From assembly GCA_947626195.1 (NCBI GenBank), contig CANQRF010000001.1, forward strand, positions 124,001 through 188,000: a stretch of DNA of 64,000 nt. The letters are read 5' to 3'. The notes beneath the pieces were generated by a model. The model searched no databases. It was not told where the DNA came from and saw only the letters and a program-made list of their open reading frames with translations. The position numbers and the translations under genes were made by a program. Positions 24,384 to 33,726 of this stretch are shown piece by piece; within the stretch, counting starts at the first letter, position 1, and each line of letters opens with the position of its first letter. This stretch comes from an uncultured Eggerthellaceae bacterium (lineage in GTDB: Bacteria; Actinomycetota; Coriobacteriia; Coriobacteriales; Eggerthellaceae).

Positions 24384-25667
24384 CTAATCCTCCACGCGGA
24401 TGACCGACGGCTCGGCGAGCAGCACGTCGTCAAGCGAGGCGATCTCCTCAAGCACCGCGCTCACATCGGCCTCGCAGGCGGTGTGCGTCACATACACCAG
24501 ATCGACCTTGCCGCCCACCTTCTTGCCGCGCTGCACCACCGAATACACGCTCACGTTGTGCTCGGCGAAGATCGAGGCGATTGACGCGAGGACGCCGATG
24601 CGATCATGCACGGTGAAGCGGACGTAGTATTTCATCTTGAGCTCTTTCATCGGGATGATCGGCACCTTGTCGGTGCAGGTGCAGCCCACGAGCGGCTTGA
24701 CGCCCGCCATCACGTGGCGCGCCACCTCGAGCACATCGCCCATGACCGCGCTCGCCGCCGGACCCGAGCCAGCGCCCTGGCCGAAGAACATCGTCTCGCC
24801 CACCGCGTCGCCGGTCACGTAGATCGCGTTGAACACGCCGCTCACGGTGGAGAGCTGATGGTTGAGCGGCAGCATCGTCGGATGCACGCGCACGTCGATG
24901 CCCTCGGGGCGGCGATGGCCGATGGCCAGCAGCTTCACGCAATAGCCCATGTCGGAGGCGGCCTCGAGGTCAACCGGCGAGATGTTGCGGATGCCCTCGG
25001 TGTACACATCCCCGATGACGACGCGCGAATTGAAGGCGATGGATGAGAGGATGGCGATCTTTGCCGCAGCGTCGAGGCCGTCCACGTCGGCCGTGGGGTT
25101 CGCCTCCGCGAAGCCCTGCGCCTGCGCCTCCCTCAGCGCCTCATCGTAGGAGAGCCCCGCCTCGCCCATGCGCGTGAGCATGTAGTTCGTCGTGCCGTTC
25201 ACGATGCCCATCACCGAGGAGATCTCGTTGGAGATGAGGGAGTGCTTCAGCGGATCGATGATCGGGATTCCCCCGCCCACGCTCGCCTCGAAGGCGATCT
25301 CCTTCCCCGCGGCATCGGCGGCATCGAAGACCTCTTGACCGAAGGTCGCCATGAGCGCCTTGTTCGCCGTGACGACGTTTTTGCCCGCTGCAAGCGAATC
25401 TAACACGATGCTTTTCGCCACCGTCGTTCCGCCGACGAGCTCGATGATGATGTCGATGGAATCGTCCGCGAGCAGCTCATGGTAGTCCTGCGTGAAGATG
25501 TCGCTCACGCCATGCTCAACCGCCTGCTCCGGATTGTGCGAGCAGACGCGCACGAGCTCCAAATCGATGCCGTAATGGCGGATGAAATCGTCATGATGCT
25601 TCTTCAATATCTCAATGCACCCTCCCCCGACGGTTCCGGTGCCCACTAATCCGATGCGTACGCTCAT
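24384..25667 (-). CDS. hom: Homoserine dehydrogenase
   Basis: 427 residues. NAD(P)-binding GLVGTGTVGGGCIEIL, catalytic and substrate regions NKALMATFG, FEASVGGGIPI and GIVNGTTNYMLTRMGE are all present, with a C-terminal ACT domain (about 345-425, VRFTVHDRIGVLASIASIF) that normally binds threonine for feedback inhibition. It makes homoserine for threonine and methionine. The ATG has AAGGAG six bases upstream. It is followed by the HAD gene and preceded by lysA on the same strand. Confidence 0.96.
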   Translation of the reverse strand: MSVRIGLVGTGTVGGGCIEILKKHHDDFIRHYGIDLELVRVCSHNPEQAVEHGVSDIFTQDYHELLADDSIDIIIELVGGTTVAKSIVLDSLAAGKNVVTANKALMATFGQEVFDAADAAGKEIAFEASVGGGIPIIDPLKHSLISNEISSVMGIVNGTTNYMLTRMGEAGLSYDEALREAQAQGFAEANPTADVDGLDAAAKIAILSSIAFNSRVVIGDVYTEGIRNISPVDLEAASDMGYCVKLLAIGHRRPEGIDVRVHPTMLPLNHQLSTVSGVFNAIYVTGDAVGETMFFGQGAGSGPAASAVMGDVLEVARHVMAGVKPLVGCTCTDKVPIIPMKELKMKYYVRFTVHDRIGVLASIASIFAEHNVSVYSVVQRGKKVGGKVDLVYVTHTACEADVSAVLEEIASLDDVLLAEPSVIRVED

Positions 25668-25687
25668 GCTTTGCTCCTTTATGTTTT

Positions 25688-25729
25688 GCTCTTGCGCGTT
25701 GCTAGCTCGCTTCGCTCTTGCGCGTTGCT
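25688..25729. repeat. 16-bp direct repeat in the lysA-hom gap
   Basis: GCTCTTGCGCGTTGCT occurs at 25688-25703 and again at 25714-25729. The surrounding 117-base gap contains further CGCTTCGCTC-like words. No promoter or hairpin is obvious. Confidence 0.6.
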
Positions 25730-25784
25730 GGTTTGCTTCGCCCCTGCCGCACTGTCGGCGCTTTTCGAGCGCTTCGCTCCTCTT

Positions 25785-27140
25785 CTAACAATCCCGCCCG
25801 TAGAGATCCTCATAGGTCTCGCGACGCGTGGTCACGCGTGCTTTGCCGTCCTTCACGAAAACGACCGCGGGACGGGGCTGACCATTATAGTTGCTCGCCA
25901 TGGTCGGACAATAGGCGCCCGTCCCGAACACGCAGACGACGTCTCCGAGGTCGGGATGCTGTATCGCCGCGTCGATGGCCACGGCGTCGCCACTCTCGCA
26001 GTGCTTGCCCACGATCGTCACGATCTCCGTGCGCGGTTCGTCGGCCTTGTTCGCGATCACCGCCTCGTAATCGGCGTCATAGAGCGCCGTGCGGATGTTG
26101 TCGGACATGCCGCCGTCCACCGCGATGTATTTGCGGATGTTGGGAAGCGTCTTGATGATGCCGAGCGTATAGAGCGTCACGCCGGCGGTGGCCACAAGCG
26201 AGCGCCCGGGCTCCACGAGAAGCCGGGGGAGCTCCACGCCGTATTCGCCGCAGAAGTCGCGCACCGCCTCCACGGTCACGCGCGCGAACTCGTTGATCGT
26301 CGAGGGACGGTCGTGCGTCGTATAGGCGATGCCCAAGCCGCCGCCCAAATCGAGCTCGGTGAGCTCATAGCCGTATTCGCGCTTCACGTCGGCCATAAAC
26401 TTCACCATCACGCGCGCCGCCTCGCGGAAGGAGTCGAGCGCGAAGATCTGCGATCCGATGTGGCAGTGGATGCCCACGAGCTGGACGTTCGGCGCCTCAA
26501 GGGCGTCCTTCACACAGCGGAAGGCGAAGTCCTCAAGCATCGTGAAACCGAACTTCGAGTCCTCGCAGCCCGTGCGAATGTATTCGTGCGTGTCGGCCTC
26601 GACGCCCGGCGTGATGCGTAGATAGATCGGCTGCGTGACGCCGAGCCTGCCGGCGATCTCGGAGACCCGCGCAAGCTCGATGCGGCTGTCAACCACGATG
26701 CGCCCGACACCTGCCGAGATCGCTTCTTCAAGCTCCTGCGGCGTCTTGTTGTTGCCGTGCACGAACACGCGCTCCATCGGAAACCCCGCCATGCGGGCGC
26801 AGGCGAGCTCGCCGCCTCCCGACACGTCGAGGCAGAGACCATACACAGCGGCAAGGCGCGCCATCTCCTTGTTGAGAAACGCCTTCGACGCATAGAGGAC
26901 GTCGGCGTGGGGATAGATGCTTCTGAAGCTTTCGCGATAAAGGCGCATCCGCGTCTCGACGTCCTCTTGGTCGTAGACGTAGAGCGCGGTGCCCTCTTCA
27001 CGTGCGAGCTTCACCATGTCCACCCCGCCGATGTAGAGATCGCCTTCGCGCACCTCGGCGGTGAGCGGAAGGCAGGCACCGAGCTCCATGGTGGTGCGGT
27101 TGTCCGGTTTCTTCGAATGGTCGGCAGCGCGAAGCGACAT
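25785..27140 (-). CDS. lysA: Diaminopimelate decarboxylase
   Basis: 451 residues. PLP lysine in VLYASKAFLNKEM (about residue 86), the HCHIGSQI substrate region, the glycine-rich LDLGGGLGIAY and the EPGRSLVATAG segment that binds the phosphate are typical fold III decarboxylase features. The catalytic Cys is in KHCESGD and FGTGAYC closes the site. It makes lysine from meso-DAP. RBS AGAGGA precedes the ATG and an extended -10 element (27195-27203) is upstream. The histidine kinase gene is divergent. Confidence 0.96.
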   Translation of the reverse strand: MSLRAADHSKKPDNRTTMELGACLPLTAEVREGDLYIGGVDMVKLAREEGTALYVYDQEDVETRMRLYRESFRSIYPHADVLYASKAFLNKEMARLAAVYGLCLDVSGGGELACARMAGFPMERVFVHGNNKTPQELEEAISAGVGRIVVDSRIELARVSEIAGRLGVTQPIYLRITPGVEADTHEYIRTGCEDSKFGFTMLEDFAFRCVKDALEAPNVQLVGIHCHIGSQIFALDSFREAARVMVKFMADVKREYGYELTELDLGGGLGIAYTTHDRPSTINEFARVTVEAVRDFCGEYGVELPRLLVEPGRSLVATAGVTLYTLGIIKTLPNIRKYIAVDGGMSDNIRTALYDADYEAVIANKADEPRTEIVTIVGKHCESGDAVAIDAAIQHPDLGDVVCVFGTGAYCPTMASNYNGQPRPAVVFVKDGKARVTTRRETYEDLYGRDC

Positions 27141-27194
27141 GGGGATCCTCTCTTAACTAACCTCACTGGTTTGATTGTCCGTCGTGAAGCTGTA

Positions 27195-27203
27195 AGTCTA
27201 GCA
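27195..27203 (-). promoter_or_regulatory. Extended -10 element of lysA
   Basis: Minus-strand TGCTAGACT, about 55 bases before the lysA start codon; no good -35 box. Confidence 0.4.
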
Positions 27204-27463
27204 CGAAAGTAACGTTCATGCCCCTCGACTGCTCGCGCCACGCGCGCCTTTCGCTCGTCGTTTCGCATTTTTCCGCCTTTTTCGCCGCTGCCGGAGGAAA
27301 AGATGCTTTTCGCATGGTCGCCGATACTTCGCCGAATCTCTCCCCAAATTCCGCTACAATAAGGGGTGGTTTGCCGCTCTGGTAAACGGTGTTGTACTGG
27401 GGAAACGCCCAATGTAATCCTTCCCCGGCACACGTGACAATCGGTGAGGTGGTTGATGAGCCG

Positions 27464-29104
27464 ATGGTGAATAGCACACTGGACGAGGGATGGGAAGAGA
27501 GCAACCGGCGTCTCAATGCGCTGGTGAGCTACAACTTGCTCAGGAACATGTTCACTGGGCTTTTCCTCATCGACCTCAAACACGACAGATTCGAACATCT
27601 GAGCCTGACGGACGACGACGAACGCGTCGACACCGAGATTTCCCATGAGTCCTACACGGGCCACATGAACGCCTACGGATCGATCTTCGTCCATCCCGCC
27701 GACCGCGCGCGGTTCCGCAGCGATCTGAGCATCGAGCACATCAAACAGAGCTTCTCCCAGAACAAGCCGATCGCCTGCACCTACCGCCGCATCTACGGCG
27801 ATTCGTTCGGCTATGAACGCATGTATGTCATCTTCGTCAAAGAAGATCCCGACCTCGCCATTCTCATCCAGCGCAACGTGACGGTGGAGGTCACCGACGA
27901 AAACCGCCAGATGGCGCTCGTCCAAGACGCGCTCGAGCTCGCGCAAAACGCCATCCAGGAGAAAGACACCTTCATGGCGAACATGTCGCACGACCTGCGG
28001 ACGCCGATGAACGCCATCATCGGCTTTGCGGACATGGCGAAGCGCCATATTGACGACAGAGAGCGCGTGGAGGACTGCCTCGACAAGATCACCCTCTCGA
28101 GCAACCATCTCGTGAGCCTCATCAACGACATCGTGGACGTCAGCCGCATCGAGGGCGGCAAGATAGAGCTCGAGGAAGCGCCTTTGAGCATCTCGAACCT
28201 CATGCGCGACCTCGCGAGCATTTTCCAGGCGTCGATCGAGCAGCGCAAGATCGATTTCACGGTGGACTACGAGAACATAGAGAACGACGACATCTACGGA
28301 GACGCCCTTCGGTTGAACCAGATATTCATGAATATCGTCGGCAACGCGATGAAATTCACGCGTCCCGGCGGCTCGGTGCACATTCGCGCCGAGCAAATCG
28401 AGCCAGCTTATAAGGGCAAGGCGGCCTACCGCTTCACCTTCGAGGACAGCGGCCGTGGCATGAGTCCGGAGTTCTTGAAGAAGCTCTGGCTGCCGTTTGA
28501 GCGCGAGGTGCTGCCGCACGAGAACATCGAGGGCACCGGACTCGGCATGACGATCACGAAAAACCTTGTCGAGCTGATGGGCGGGACGATCGACGTTGAA
28601 AGCGAGGTCGGGCGCGGGACGCGCTTCACTCTCGAGCTTGCCTTCCGCGTGCACAACACGAGAAACGAGCGGGGATCGAATGCCGACGGCTCCGCCCTGC
28701 GCGACGTGGCGCTCGACGGTGCCTCGCAGCGCGTGCTCGTCGTGGACGACGACATGCTCTCACGCGAGATCGTCGGCGAACTTCTGCGCGAGCACGGCTT
28801 CACCGTGGAGGAGGCCGAAGACGGCGTTGAGGCGGTGGAGACCTTCGAAAACTCTCCCGAGGGCTACTACCAGTTCATCCTCATGGACGTGCGCATGCCG
28901 CGGAAAAGCGGCTACGACGCCACGCGCGAGATCCGCGCCTTTGAACGCGAGGACGCGAAGACCATCCCCATCATCGCCACGACGGCCGACGCGCTCGAAG
29001 AGGATCAGAAGAAGGCGCTTGCCAATGGGATGACGGCCCATCTCTCAAAGCCGCTGAACATCCACGATCTGCTGACGCTTCTGAAAGGCGAGGCCGCGCT
29101 TTAG
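27464..29104 (+). CDS. Hybrid sensor histidine kinase / response regulator
   Basis: 546 residues from the ATG at 27464 (GAGGTGG eleven bases upstream); a GTG at 27389 would add 25 residues. No membrane helix is seen, so it is probably cytosolic. N-terminal about 150 residues look like a PAS-type sensor; H box MSHDLRTPMNAIIG with the phospho-His near 175; N box GNAMKFTRPGG; G1/F/G2 boxes FEDSGRGMSP, LWLPFEREV and GTGLGMTITKNLVELMGG; then a receiver domain with VVDDDMLS and the phospho-Asp in LMDVRMP near 474. The internal receiver without an output domain implies phosphorelay to a partner not in this window. Confidence 0.9.
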   Translation: MVNSTLDEGWEESNRRLNALVSYNLLRNMFTGLFLIDLKHDRFEHLSLTDDDERVDTEISHESYTGHMNAYGSIFVHPADRARFRSDLSIEHIKQSFSQNKPIACTYRRIYGDSFGYERMYVIFVKEDPDLAILIQRNVTVEVTDENRQMALVQDALELAQNAIQEKDTFMANMSHDLRTPMNAIIGFADMAKRHIDDRERVEDCLDKITLSSNHLVSLINDIVDVSRIEGGKIELEEAPLSISNLMRDLASIFQASIEQRKIDFTVDYENIENDDIYGDALRLNQIFMNIVGNAMKFTRPGGSVHIRAEQIEPAYKGKAAYRFTFEDSGRGMSPEFLKKLWLPFEREVLPHENIEGTGLGMTITKNLVELMGGTIDVESEVGRGTRFTLELAFRVHNTRNERGSNADGSALRDVALDGASQRVLVVDDDMLSREIVGELLREHGFTVEEAEDGVEAVETFENSPEGYYQFILMDVRMPRKSGYDATREIRAFEREDAKTIPIIATTADALEEDQKKALANGMTAHLSKPLNIHDLLTLLKGEAAL

Positions 29105-29136
29105 CCCTCCCCCGCTATACTGGGCAGATGATTGGA

Positions 29137-29185
29137 GCGCTTGGTGCGTGAGGCGCTTTTTGTGCGTTGGACGCGCTTGGTGCGT
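29137..29185. repeat. Direct repeats before msrAB
   Basis: GCGCTTGGTGCGT occurs at 29137-29149 and 29173-29185, with more GTGCGTT-like words between. Similar in style to the repeat in the lysA-hom gap. Confidence 0.5.
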
Positions 29186-29227
29186 TTCGTGCGTTTGGCA
29201 CGGCTGTCTGGTGAAATGGAGGGCGTT

Positions 29228-30196
29228 ATGGACGAACGGGAGATCTATCTGGCAGGCGGTTGCTTTTGGGGAACCGAGGCATACGTTCGCAAGCTGCCCG
29301 GCATCCTGCGAACCGAGGTGGGCTATGCGAACTCCCTCATCGAGAACCCGACCTACGAGCAGGTGTGCTCAGGGGAGACGCATGCGGCCGAGACGGTGAA
29401 GGTGTCTTACGAAGACAGCGTGATCACCCTTCCCCTTCTGCTTGAAGCATATTTTCGCACGATCGACCCCACGAGCGTGAACCGCCAGGGAAACGATCGC
29501 GGCACGCAATATCGCACCGGCATCTATTGGACCGACGAGGCGGACAGGCCCGTCGTTGAGGCAGCACTCTTGAAACTGAGATCGCAGGTGGGAAGGCCGC
29601 TTGCCATCGAGGCGAAGCCGCTTGAGAACTTTTATCCGGCCGAGGAATACCATCAAGACTATTTGGCGAGCAATCCTTTCGGCTATTGTCACGTGAACCT
29701 CAAAGACGCCGATAACTTCATCGCCGAGCACCGGCTCGATTTCGCGATCGCCGCACGGGGCTACGAGAGACCCGACGACGAGACGCTGCGCAAGCACTTG
29801 AGCCCCGAGGAATACGAGGTGACGCAGCACGCGGCCACCGAGCGCCCCTTCACACACCCCTACGACCACACCTTCGAGCGGGGAATCTATGTGGACGTTG
29901 TCACCGGCGAGCCGCTGTTCTCATCGAAGGACAAGTTCGACTCCGGCTGCGGTTGGCCGTCATTCTCCAAGCCCGTCGCCGAGAGCGTCGTCACCGAGCA
30001 CGCCGACAATTCGCTTCTCATGCAGCGCACCGAGGTTCGGAGCAGCGCGGGTGATAGCCATTTGGGGCACGTGTTCGATGACGGGCCCGTCGAAACCGGC
30101 GGCTTGCGCTATTGCATCAACGGCTCCGCCCTGCGCTTCGTACCTTACGACCAGATGGACGAAGAGGGCTTGGGCTACGTGAAGCCGTATGTTTAA
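29228..30196 (+). CDS. msrAB: MsrA-MsrB fusion methionine sulfoxide reductase
   Basis: 322 residues from the ATG at 29228 (GGAGG five bases upstream). MsrA domain about 1-160 with the catalytic Cys12 in GGCFWGTEA and the [18 protein letters not shown] segment; MsrB domain about 180-320 with [16 protein letters not shown] and the catalytic Cys in [11 protein letters not shown]. The zinc CxxC pairs of some MsrB proteins are absent. It repairs both epimers of oxidised methionine. No signal peptide, so cytosolic. Its TAA overlaps the TAA of the convergent NYN gene as TTAA. Confidence 0.95.
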   Translation: MDEREIYLAGGCFWGTEAYVRKLPGILRTEVGYANSLIENPTYEQVCSGETHAAETVKVSYEDSVITLPLLLEAYFRTIDPTSVNRQGNDRGTQYRTGIYWTDEADRPVVEAALLKLRSQVGRPLAIEAKPLENFYPAEEYHQDYLASNPFGYCHVNLKDADNFIAEHRLDFAIAARGYERPDDETLRKHLSPEEYEVTQHAATERPFTHPYDHTFERGIYVDVVTGEPLFSSKDKFDSGCGWPSFSKPVAESVVTEHADNSLLMQRTEVRSSAGDSHLGHVFDDGPVETGGLRYCINGSALRFVPYDQMDEEGLGYVKPYV

Positions 30197-30729
30197 GAAG
30201 CGGAATCGCGCAGCTTGATGAGCTGCTCACGCACGCGCGGGTCGATGCGCTCCGCCACGGTGCGCTTGAAGGCGATCTCGGGGGAATTGTCGAGCTTCGA
30301 ATCCTCGTCGTAGGCCGCCATCTCGCGCGAGAAGCCCTCGGCGCTCATGCGGTCGACCCCGCCGCCGAACACGGTGTCTTGGATCGAGGCGTCGCTCGTG
30401 ACGACCATCGTCTCGATGTTCTGCTCGCGAGCGACACGGGCAAGGCGCTCAATCACCTTATCAGCGCTCTGTCCCGTTGCCGAGAATATCACGCGAACGT
30501 TTCCCACCTGCTGCTCCTGACCGGCCGATTCAGGGCGCTGCGCGGCATCGAAGACGATGGTCGCCCGAAAGTTTGCGCCCGCATAGCGCGCCACATCGTT
30601 GATGAGGCGCTCGCGCGCTTGGTTGAAATAGTCGGTCGTGTAGTCGGGAAACGTCGCGGGCTGATAGCGGCTGCCCGAGCGCAAGACGTTGTATCCGTCA
30701 ACGAGAAGAAGACCTTTACCGCGCTTCAT
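30193..30729 (-). CDS. NYN domain ribonuclease (YacP/Rae1-like)
   Basis: 178 residues from the ATG at 30729, one base after the rlmB stop. The start [13 protein letters not shown] carries the first acidic residue of the PIN-like NYN fold; further acidic residues lie in [12 protein letters not shown] and [15 protein letters not shown], the latter being the third-strand TSD motif. Family proteins such as Bacillus Rae1 cleave mRNA on the ribosome. Coupling with rlmB is a conserved arrangement in Firmicutes and Actinobacteria. Confidence 0.88.
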   Translation of the reverse strand: MKRGKGLLLVDGYNVLRSGSRYQPATFPDYTTDYFNQARERLINDVARYAGANFRATIVFDAAQRPESAGQEQQVGNVRVIFSATGQSADKVIERLARVAREQNIETMVVTSDASIQDTVFGGGVDRMSAEGFSREMAAYDEDSKLDNSPEIAFKRTVAERIDPRVREQLIKLRDSAS

Positions 30730-30730
30730 C

Positions 30731-31564
30731 TTAAAGCACGGCGCCTTCCGTCGGGGCGCCTTCCGCTGACGCTTCCTCAATGGGAGATTGCCCACCCGCT
30801 GCCGTCCCTTGCGCAGCCGGCGTGTTCTGGCGCAGCCATTCGTAGAACAGCGCCGTCGCCGCCTGCGCGACGTTGAGCGAGGAGACCTTGCCGAGCTGAG
30901 GGAGCGCAACGGTGAAGTCGCAGGATTCGCGCACGAGCCGGCTGACGCCTTCCCCCTCGCTTCCCATGACGATCACGATCTTGCCCCGCAAATCGCAGCC
31001 CCATACGAGCTGCTCAGCGTGCTCGGTCGCCGCGACGCACCAAAAGCCCTCGTCCTTGAAGCGCTTCAATGCCTGCGTGAGGTTTGCCACCTGAGCGACG
31101 GGAAGATGCGCGACGGCGCCGGCCGAGGTCTTATACGTCACCGACGTCACGCCCGCAGCGCGCTTCTGGGGGATCACGACGCCCGAAGCTCCCACCGCCT
31201 CGGCGCTCCGGATAATCGCACCGAGATTGCCCGCATCGGTGATGTGGTCGAGCATTACGATGAGCGCCCGGCCCTCATGCTCAACGGCGAACTCCTCGGC
31301 GCGTCGCTCAATCTGGGCGATGTTCACATAATGATAAGGCTCCACCTCAGCGACGGCGCCGAAGTGCGCACCCGAGGCGGACATGGTTTCAAGACGAGCG
31401 CGCGGCATGAAGCGAACGGGGACGCCGCGCTTCACAGCCGCCCGCTGGATTTCGGCGACCGCCTCATCACGACGGAGATTGTCGGCGAGAAACACCGACT
31501 TTACGGGCGTATCGGACAGAAGCGCCTCGATGATGGGACGCTTCCCCTCTATATAGTCAGCCAT
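30731..31564 (-). CDS. rlmB: 23S rRNA 2'-O-methyltransferase RlmB (TrmH/SpoU family)
   Basis: 277 residues. N-terminal L30e-like RNA-binding domain (about 1-75) and a SPOUT domain with motif 1 LDHITDAGNLGAIIRSAEAVG, motif 2 VIVMGSEGEGVSRLVRE and motif 3 LPQLGKVSSLNVAQAATALFYE. These are diagnostic of the SpoU family that methylates G2251 of 23S rRNA. An acidic low-complexity C-terminal tail (about 240-277) is unusual. Co-transcribed with the NYN nuclease. Confidence 0.93.
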   Translation of the reverse strand: MADYIEGKRPIIEALLSDTPVKSVFLADNLRRDEAVAEIQRAAVKRGVPVRFMPRARLETMSASGAHFGAVAEVEPYHYVNIAQIERRAEEFAVEHEGRALIVMLDHITDAGNLGAIIRSAEAVGASGVVIPQKRAAGVTSVTYKTSAGAVAHLPVAQVANLTQALKRFKDEGFWCVAATEHAEQLVWGCDLRGKIVIVMGSEGEGVSRLVRESCDFTVALPQLGKVSSLNVAQAATALFYEWLRQNTPAAQGTAAGGQSPIEEASAEGAPTEGAVL

Positions 31565-31624
31565 GGAACCCTACTTGCTTATCGAATTGCGGGAAAACGA
31601 AGCTTGTGGCAGCTTGCCTTGCGG

Positions 31625-32134
31625 CTATTCGGCCGTCTCTTCCACGACAACATCTGCCTCGACGACCTCTGCCTGCGCGGCATCAGAGGTGGCGGCATCG
31701 GGCGCGCTCGTGGGGACAGCATCCGCATCGGCAGCGGTCGCCAAGTCGGTGACCTTCTGCACGAAGCTCGCGCGATCCTCGGGTTTCATCGATTTGATGT
31801 AGGCCCCGAGCATATCGTCATGGATATTGTTCGCCACCGCGCCGGCCTTGTTGGCGAGCTCCTCGGTGAGCTGTTTGCCTTGGTCAACGGTGATCTCACC
31901 GCGTGCGGCGAGCTGATTGATGAGGTCTTTCGACTTATCCGCACCAATGCTCAAGGCGCCAATGCCGGCGAGGAAGATGTTCTTGAAGCCGTTCACGACT
32001 TCCTCGGGAGAGGGAATCGGGATCTGCGGTTGCGTGCTCTGCTGATCGGTGCTTGCGGCAGCCTGCGCAGCGGCGTCTGCCGTGCTCGCGGCGTTTGCAT
32101 CATTGGCTGCTGCGGTCGTGGTCTCGTCTGCCAT
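31625..32134 (-). CDS. Phasin-like protein
   Basis: 169 residues. Alanine-, threonine- and glutamine-rich ends flank a helical core, VVNGFKNIFLAGIGALSIGA then DKSKDLINQLAARGEI and QGKQLTEELANKAG, similar to phasins of the PhaF/PhaI type that coat polyhydroxyalkanoate granules. No polyester synthase is in the window, so the function may instead be a general amphipathic helical protein. Strong RBS AAGGAGG. About 60 bases upstream of rlmB on the same strand. Confidence 0.65.
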   Translation of the reverse strand: MADETTTAAANDANAASTADAAAQAAASTDQQSTQPQIPIPSPEEVVNGFKNIFLAGIGALSIGADKSKDLINQLAARGEITVDQGKQLTEELANKAGAVANNIHDDMLGAYIKSMKPEDRASFVQKVTDLATAADADAVPTSAPDAATSDAAQAEVVEADVVVEETAE

Positions 32135-32250
32135 GGAGGGCCTCCTTTACGTCAAGATATTTTTGCAAGCATAGCAGAAAAGGGCGCTGCGGATTTTCAG
32201 GAGGTGAAATCGTATGCCGATGCGTTACATTGCAATTCCAACTCATATTA

Positions 32251-32281
32251 AAAGGCACAGCGACCCTTTCGGGCCGCTGTG
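32251..32281 (-). terminator. Rho-independent terminator
   Basis: CACAGCG-ACCC / GGGC-CGCTGTG hairpin with a TTTC loop; on the minus strand it is followed by CCTTTTAAT. No minus-strand gene precedes it in the present sequence; the IS110 element lies where one might have been. Confidence 0.6.
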
Positions 32282-32475
32282 TGTGTTCAGTTCGCTTTTC
32301 GGCATGCGAACAAGTATCGAGAAAGTACTTGCGAGTATCTTAACACAAGATATGCGTTCCACCACGTGAAATCGCCCCTATCTTGTAAATGCCACCAATT
32401 TGCTCGATGAGCTTGATGACCCAGCGCCTTTCTGTTGCTTTCGCTGTCAATTTGTAGCTTCAAGTATTTGCTAAT

Positions 32476-32520
32476 AGACGATATGAGTAGAACATTGTGA
32501 GCCCCTGCTTCATATCGTCT
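32476..32520 (+). ncRNA. Leader hairpin of the IS110 element, candidate bridge-RNA segment
   Basis: Perfect 11-bp stem AGACGATATGA / TCATATCGTCT around a 23-base loop. The loop contains GTGAGCCCCT (32497-32506), the exact complement of AGGGGCTCAC (32600-32609) spanning the transposase ribosome binding site. A second hairpin GGCAACC / GGTTGCC lies at about 32572-32590. IS110-family elements encode a structured bridge RNA in a non-coding end; this region is the natural place for it. Assignment is inferred. Confidence 0.45.
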
Positions 32521-32610
32521 TTTCATATAACCGTGGGCCGAGGCTGATAATGGTCGTGTCTTACAAACCGGCAACCAGCCAGGTTGCCACAAATACGAGA
32601 GGGGCTCACT

Positions 32611-33726
32611 ATGAACCATCTTACCTCCATCGGCCTTGATGTACACGCCCGATCCATCACCGCGGTCGCACTCGACTCGTTTACAGGCGAGATCAGCTCG
32701 AAGAAGTTCAGGTATTCGCCTTCGGAAGTGGCGGAGTGGATCTTGTCCTTTGAGTCCCCCAAAGCGGTATATGAGTCCGGCGTCACGGGGTTTTATCTGG
32801 TTCGCGAACTCAGAGATCTTGGCGTGGACTGCATCGTGGGCGCCGTCTCCAAGATGCAGCGTCCGGCTGCCGACAAGCGCAAGAAAAACGACCGCAACGA
32901 CGCCGAGTTCCTAGCCCGGCAGCTTCTCGCCCACAACGTCATCGAGGTGTTCGTGCCCGACGTTGAGACCGAAGGCGCCCGCAACCTCTCACGCGTGCTC
33001 GAGGATATCCGCGACGACCTCACCCGAGCCAAGAACCGCCTCACACATCTGCTCATCCGCTGGGGATATGTCTGGAGCGAGTTCAGCGAAGAGGGCAAGC
33101 GCCGCGGCAGCTGGACGCGCGCGCATTGGGAATGGATACGCGCGATAGAGCTTCCGGACAGCGCAGCTCAAGAATCCCTCGACTACTACATCTCGGAGGT
33201 GCGCCATATCGAAGCGCAGAAGAAAGCCATAGAAAAGCGGATCGCCCAATACGCGCGGAGACCGCGCTGGAGGGAGCGCGTGGAGGCGCTTCGCTGCATG
33301 AAGGGCATAGAGACCATGACGGCATTCGCATTCGTGGTGGAGGCGGGCGTGTTCTCCCGATTCGACTCGGCGCGCGCTTTCGCGAGCTGGCTGGGGCTTG
33401 CGCCATCCGAGCATTCGAGCGGTGAGCGCATCTCACGTGGCGGTATCACCAAGGCCGGCAACTCCCATTTGAGAAAACTGCTCGTAGAGGCCTCCTGGCA
33501 CTACACGCGTGCCACCAAGGAGCGCAAGCGATCGCTCTTTGACGACTCGGTGCCGACGTCTGTATCCAACCACGCGGCTGCCGGCGTCAAGCGCCTCGTT
33601 GAGAGAAGGTCGCATCTTACCCACGATCTTCGCAAGCGACCCGTCGTCGCCAATGTGGCCACGGCGCGGGAGCTTGCCTGCTGGATATGGGCGCTCGGGC
33701 GCATGAGCGAAGGAACGCTTGCCTAA
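32611..33726 (+). CDS. IS110 family transposase (DEDD plus serine)
   Basis: 371 residues from the ATG at 32611 (GAGGGG seven bases upstream). DEDD RuvC-like N-terminal domain: IGLDVHARSI (first Asp), YESGVTGFYLVREL (Glu), KNDRNDAEFLAR (last two Asp). C-terminal Tnp_IS110/IS116 domain: LRCMKGIETMTAFAFVVE, FASWLGLAPSEHSSGE and AGNSHLRKLLVEASW with the proposed catalytic serine. Appears full length and intact. GC is like the host's, so the element is not obviously recent. Confidence 0.93.
   Translation: MNHLTSIGLDVHARSITAVALDSFTGEISSKKFRYSPSEVAEWILSFESPKAVYESGVTGFYLVRELRDLGVDCIVGAVSKMQRPAADKRKKNDRNDAEFLARQLLAHNVIEVFVPDVETEGARNLSRVLEDIRDDLTRAKNRLTHLLIRWGYVWSEFSEEGKRRGSWTRAHWEWIRAIELPDSAAQESLDYYISEVRHIEAQKKAIEKRIAQYARRPRWRERVEALRCMKGIETMTAFAFVVEAGVFSRFDSARAFASWLGLAPSEHSSGERISRGGITKAGNSHLRKLLVEASWHYTRATKERKRSLFDDSVPTSVSNHAAAGVKRLVERRSHLTHDLRKRPVVANVATARELACWIWALGRMSEGTLA

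Larger units (their letters stand above)
32476..33726 (+). mobile_element. IS110-family insertion sequence (ends not resolved)
   Basis: An intact IS110-type transposase with a structured upstream non-coding region. IS110 elements often lack terminal inverted repeats and make no or very short target duplications, so the exact ends cannot be fixed by eye; the coordinates are a minimum. The left end may reach about 32300 and the right end about 33800. Confidence 0.7.

Noticed and set aside
27011-28654. Minus-strand open frame opposite the histidine kinase
   Set aside because: Shadow of a clearly conserved kinase; H, N and G boxes are on the plus strand.
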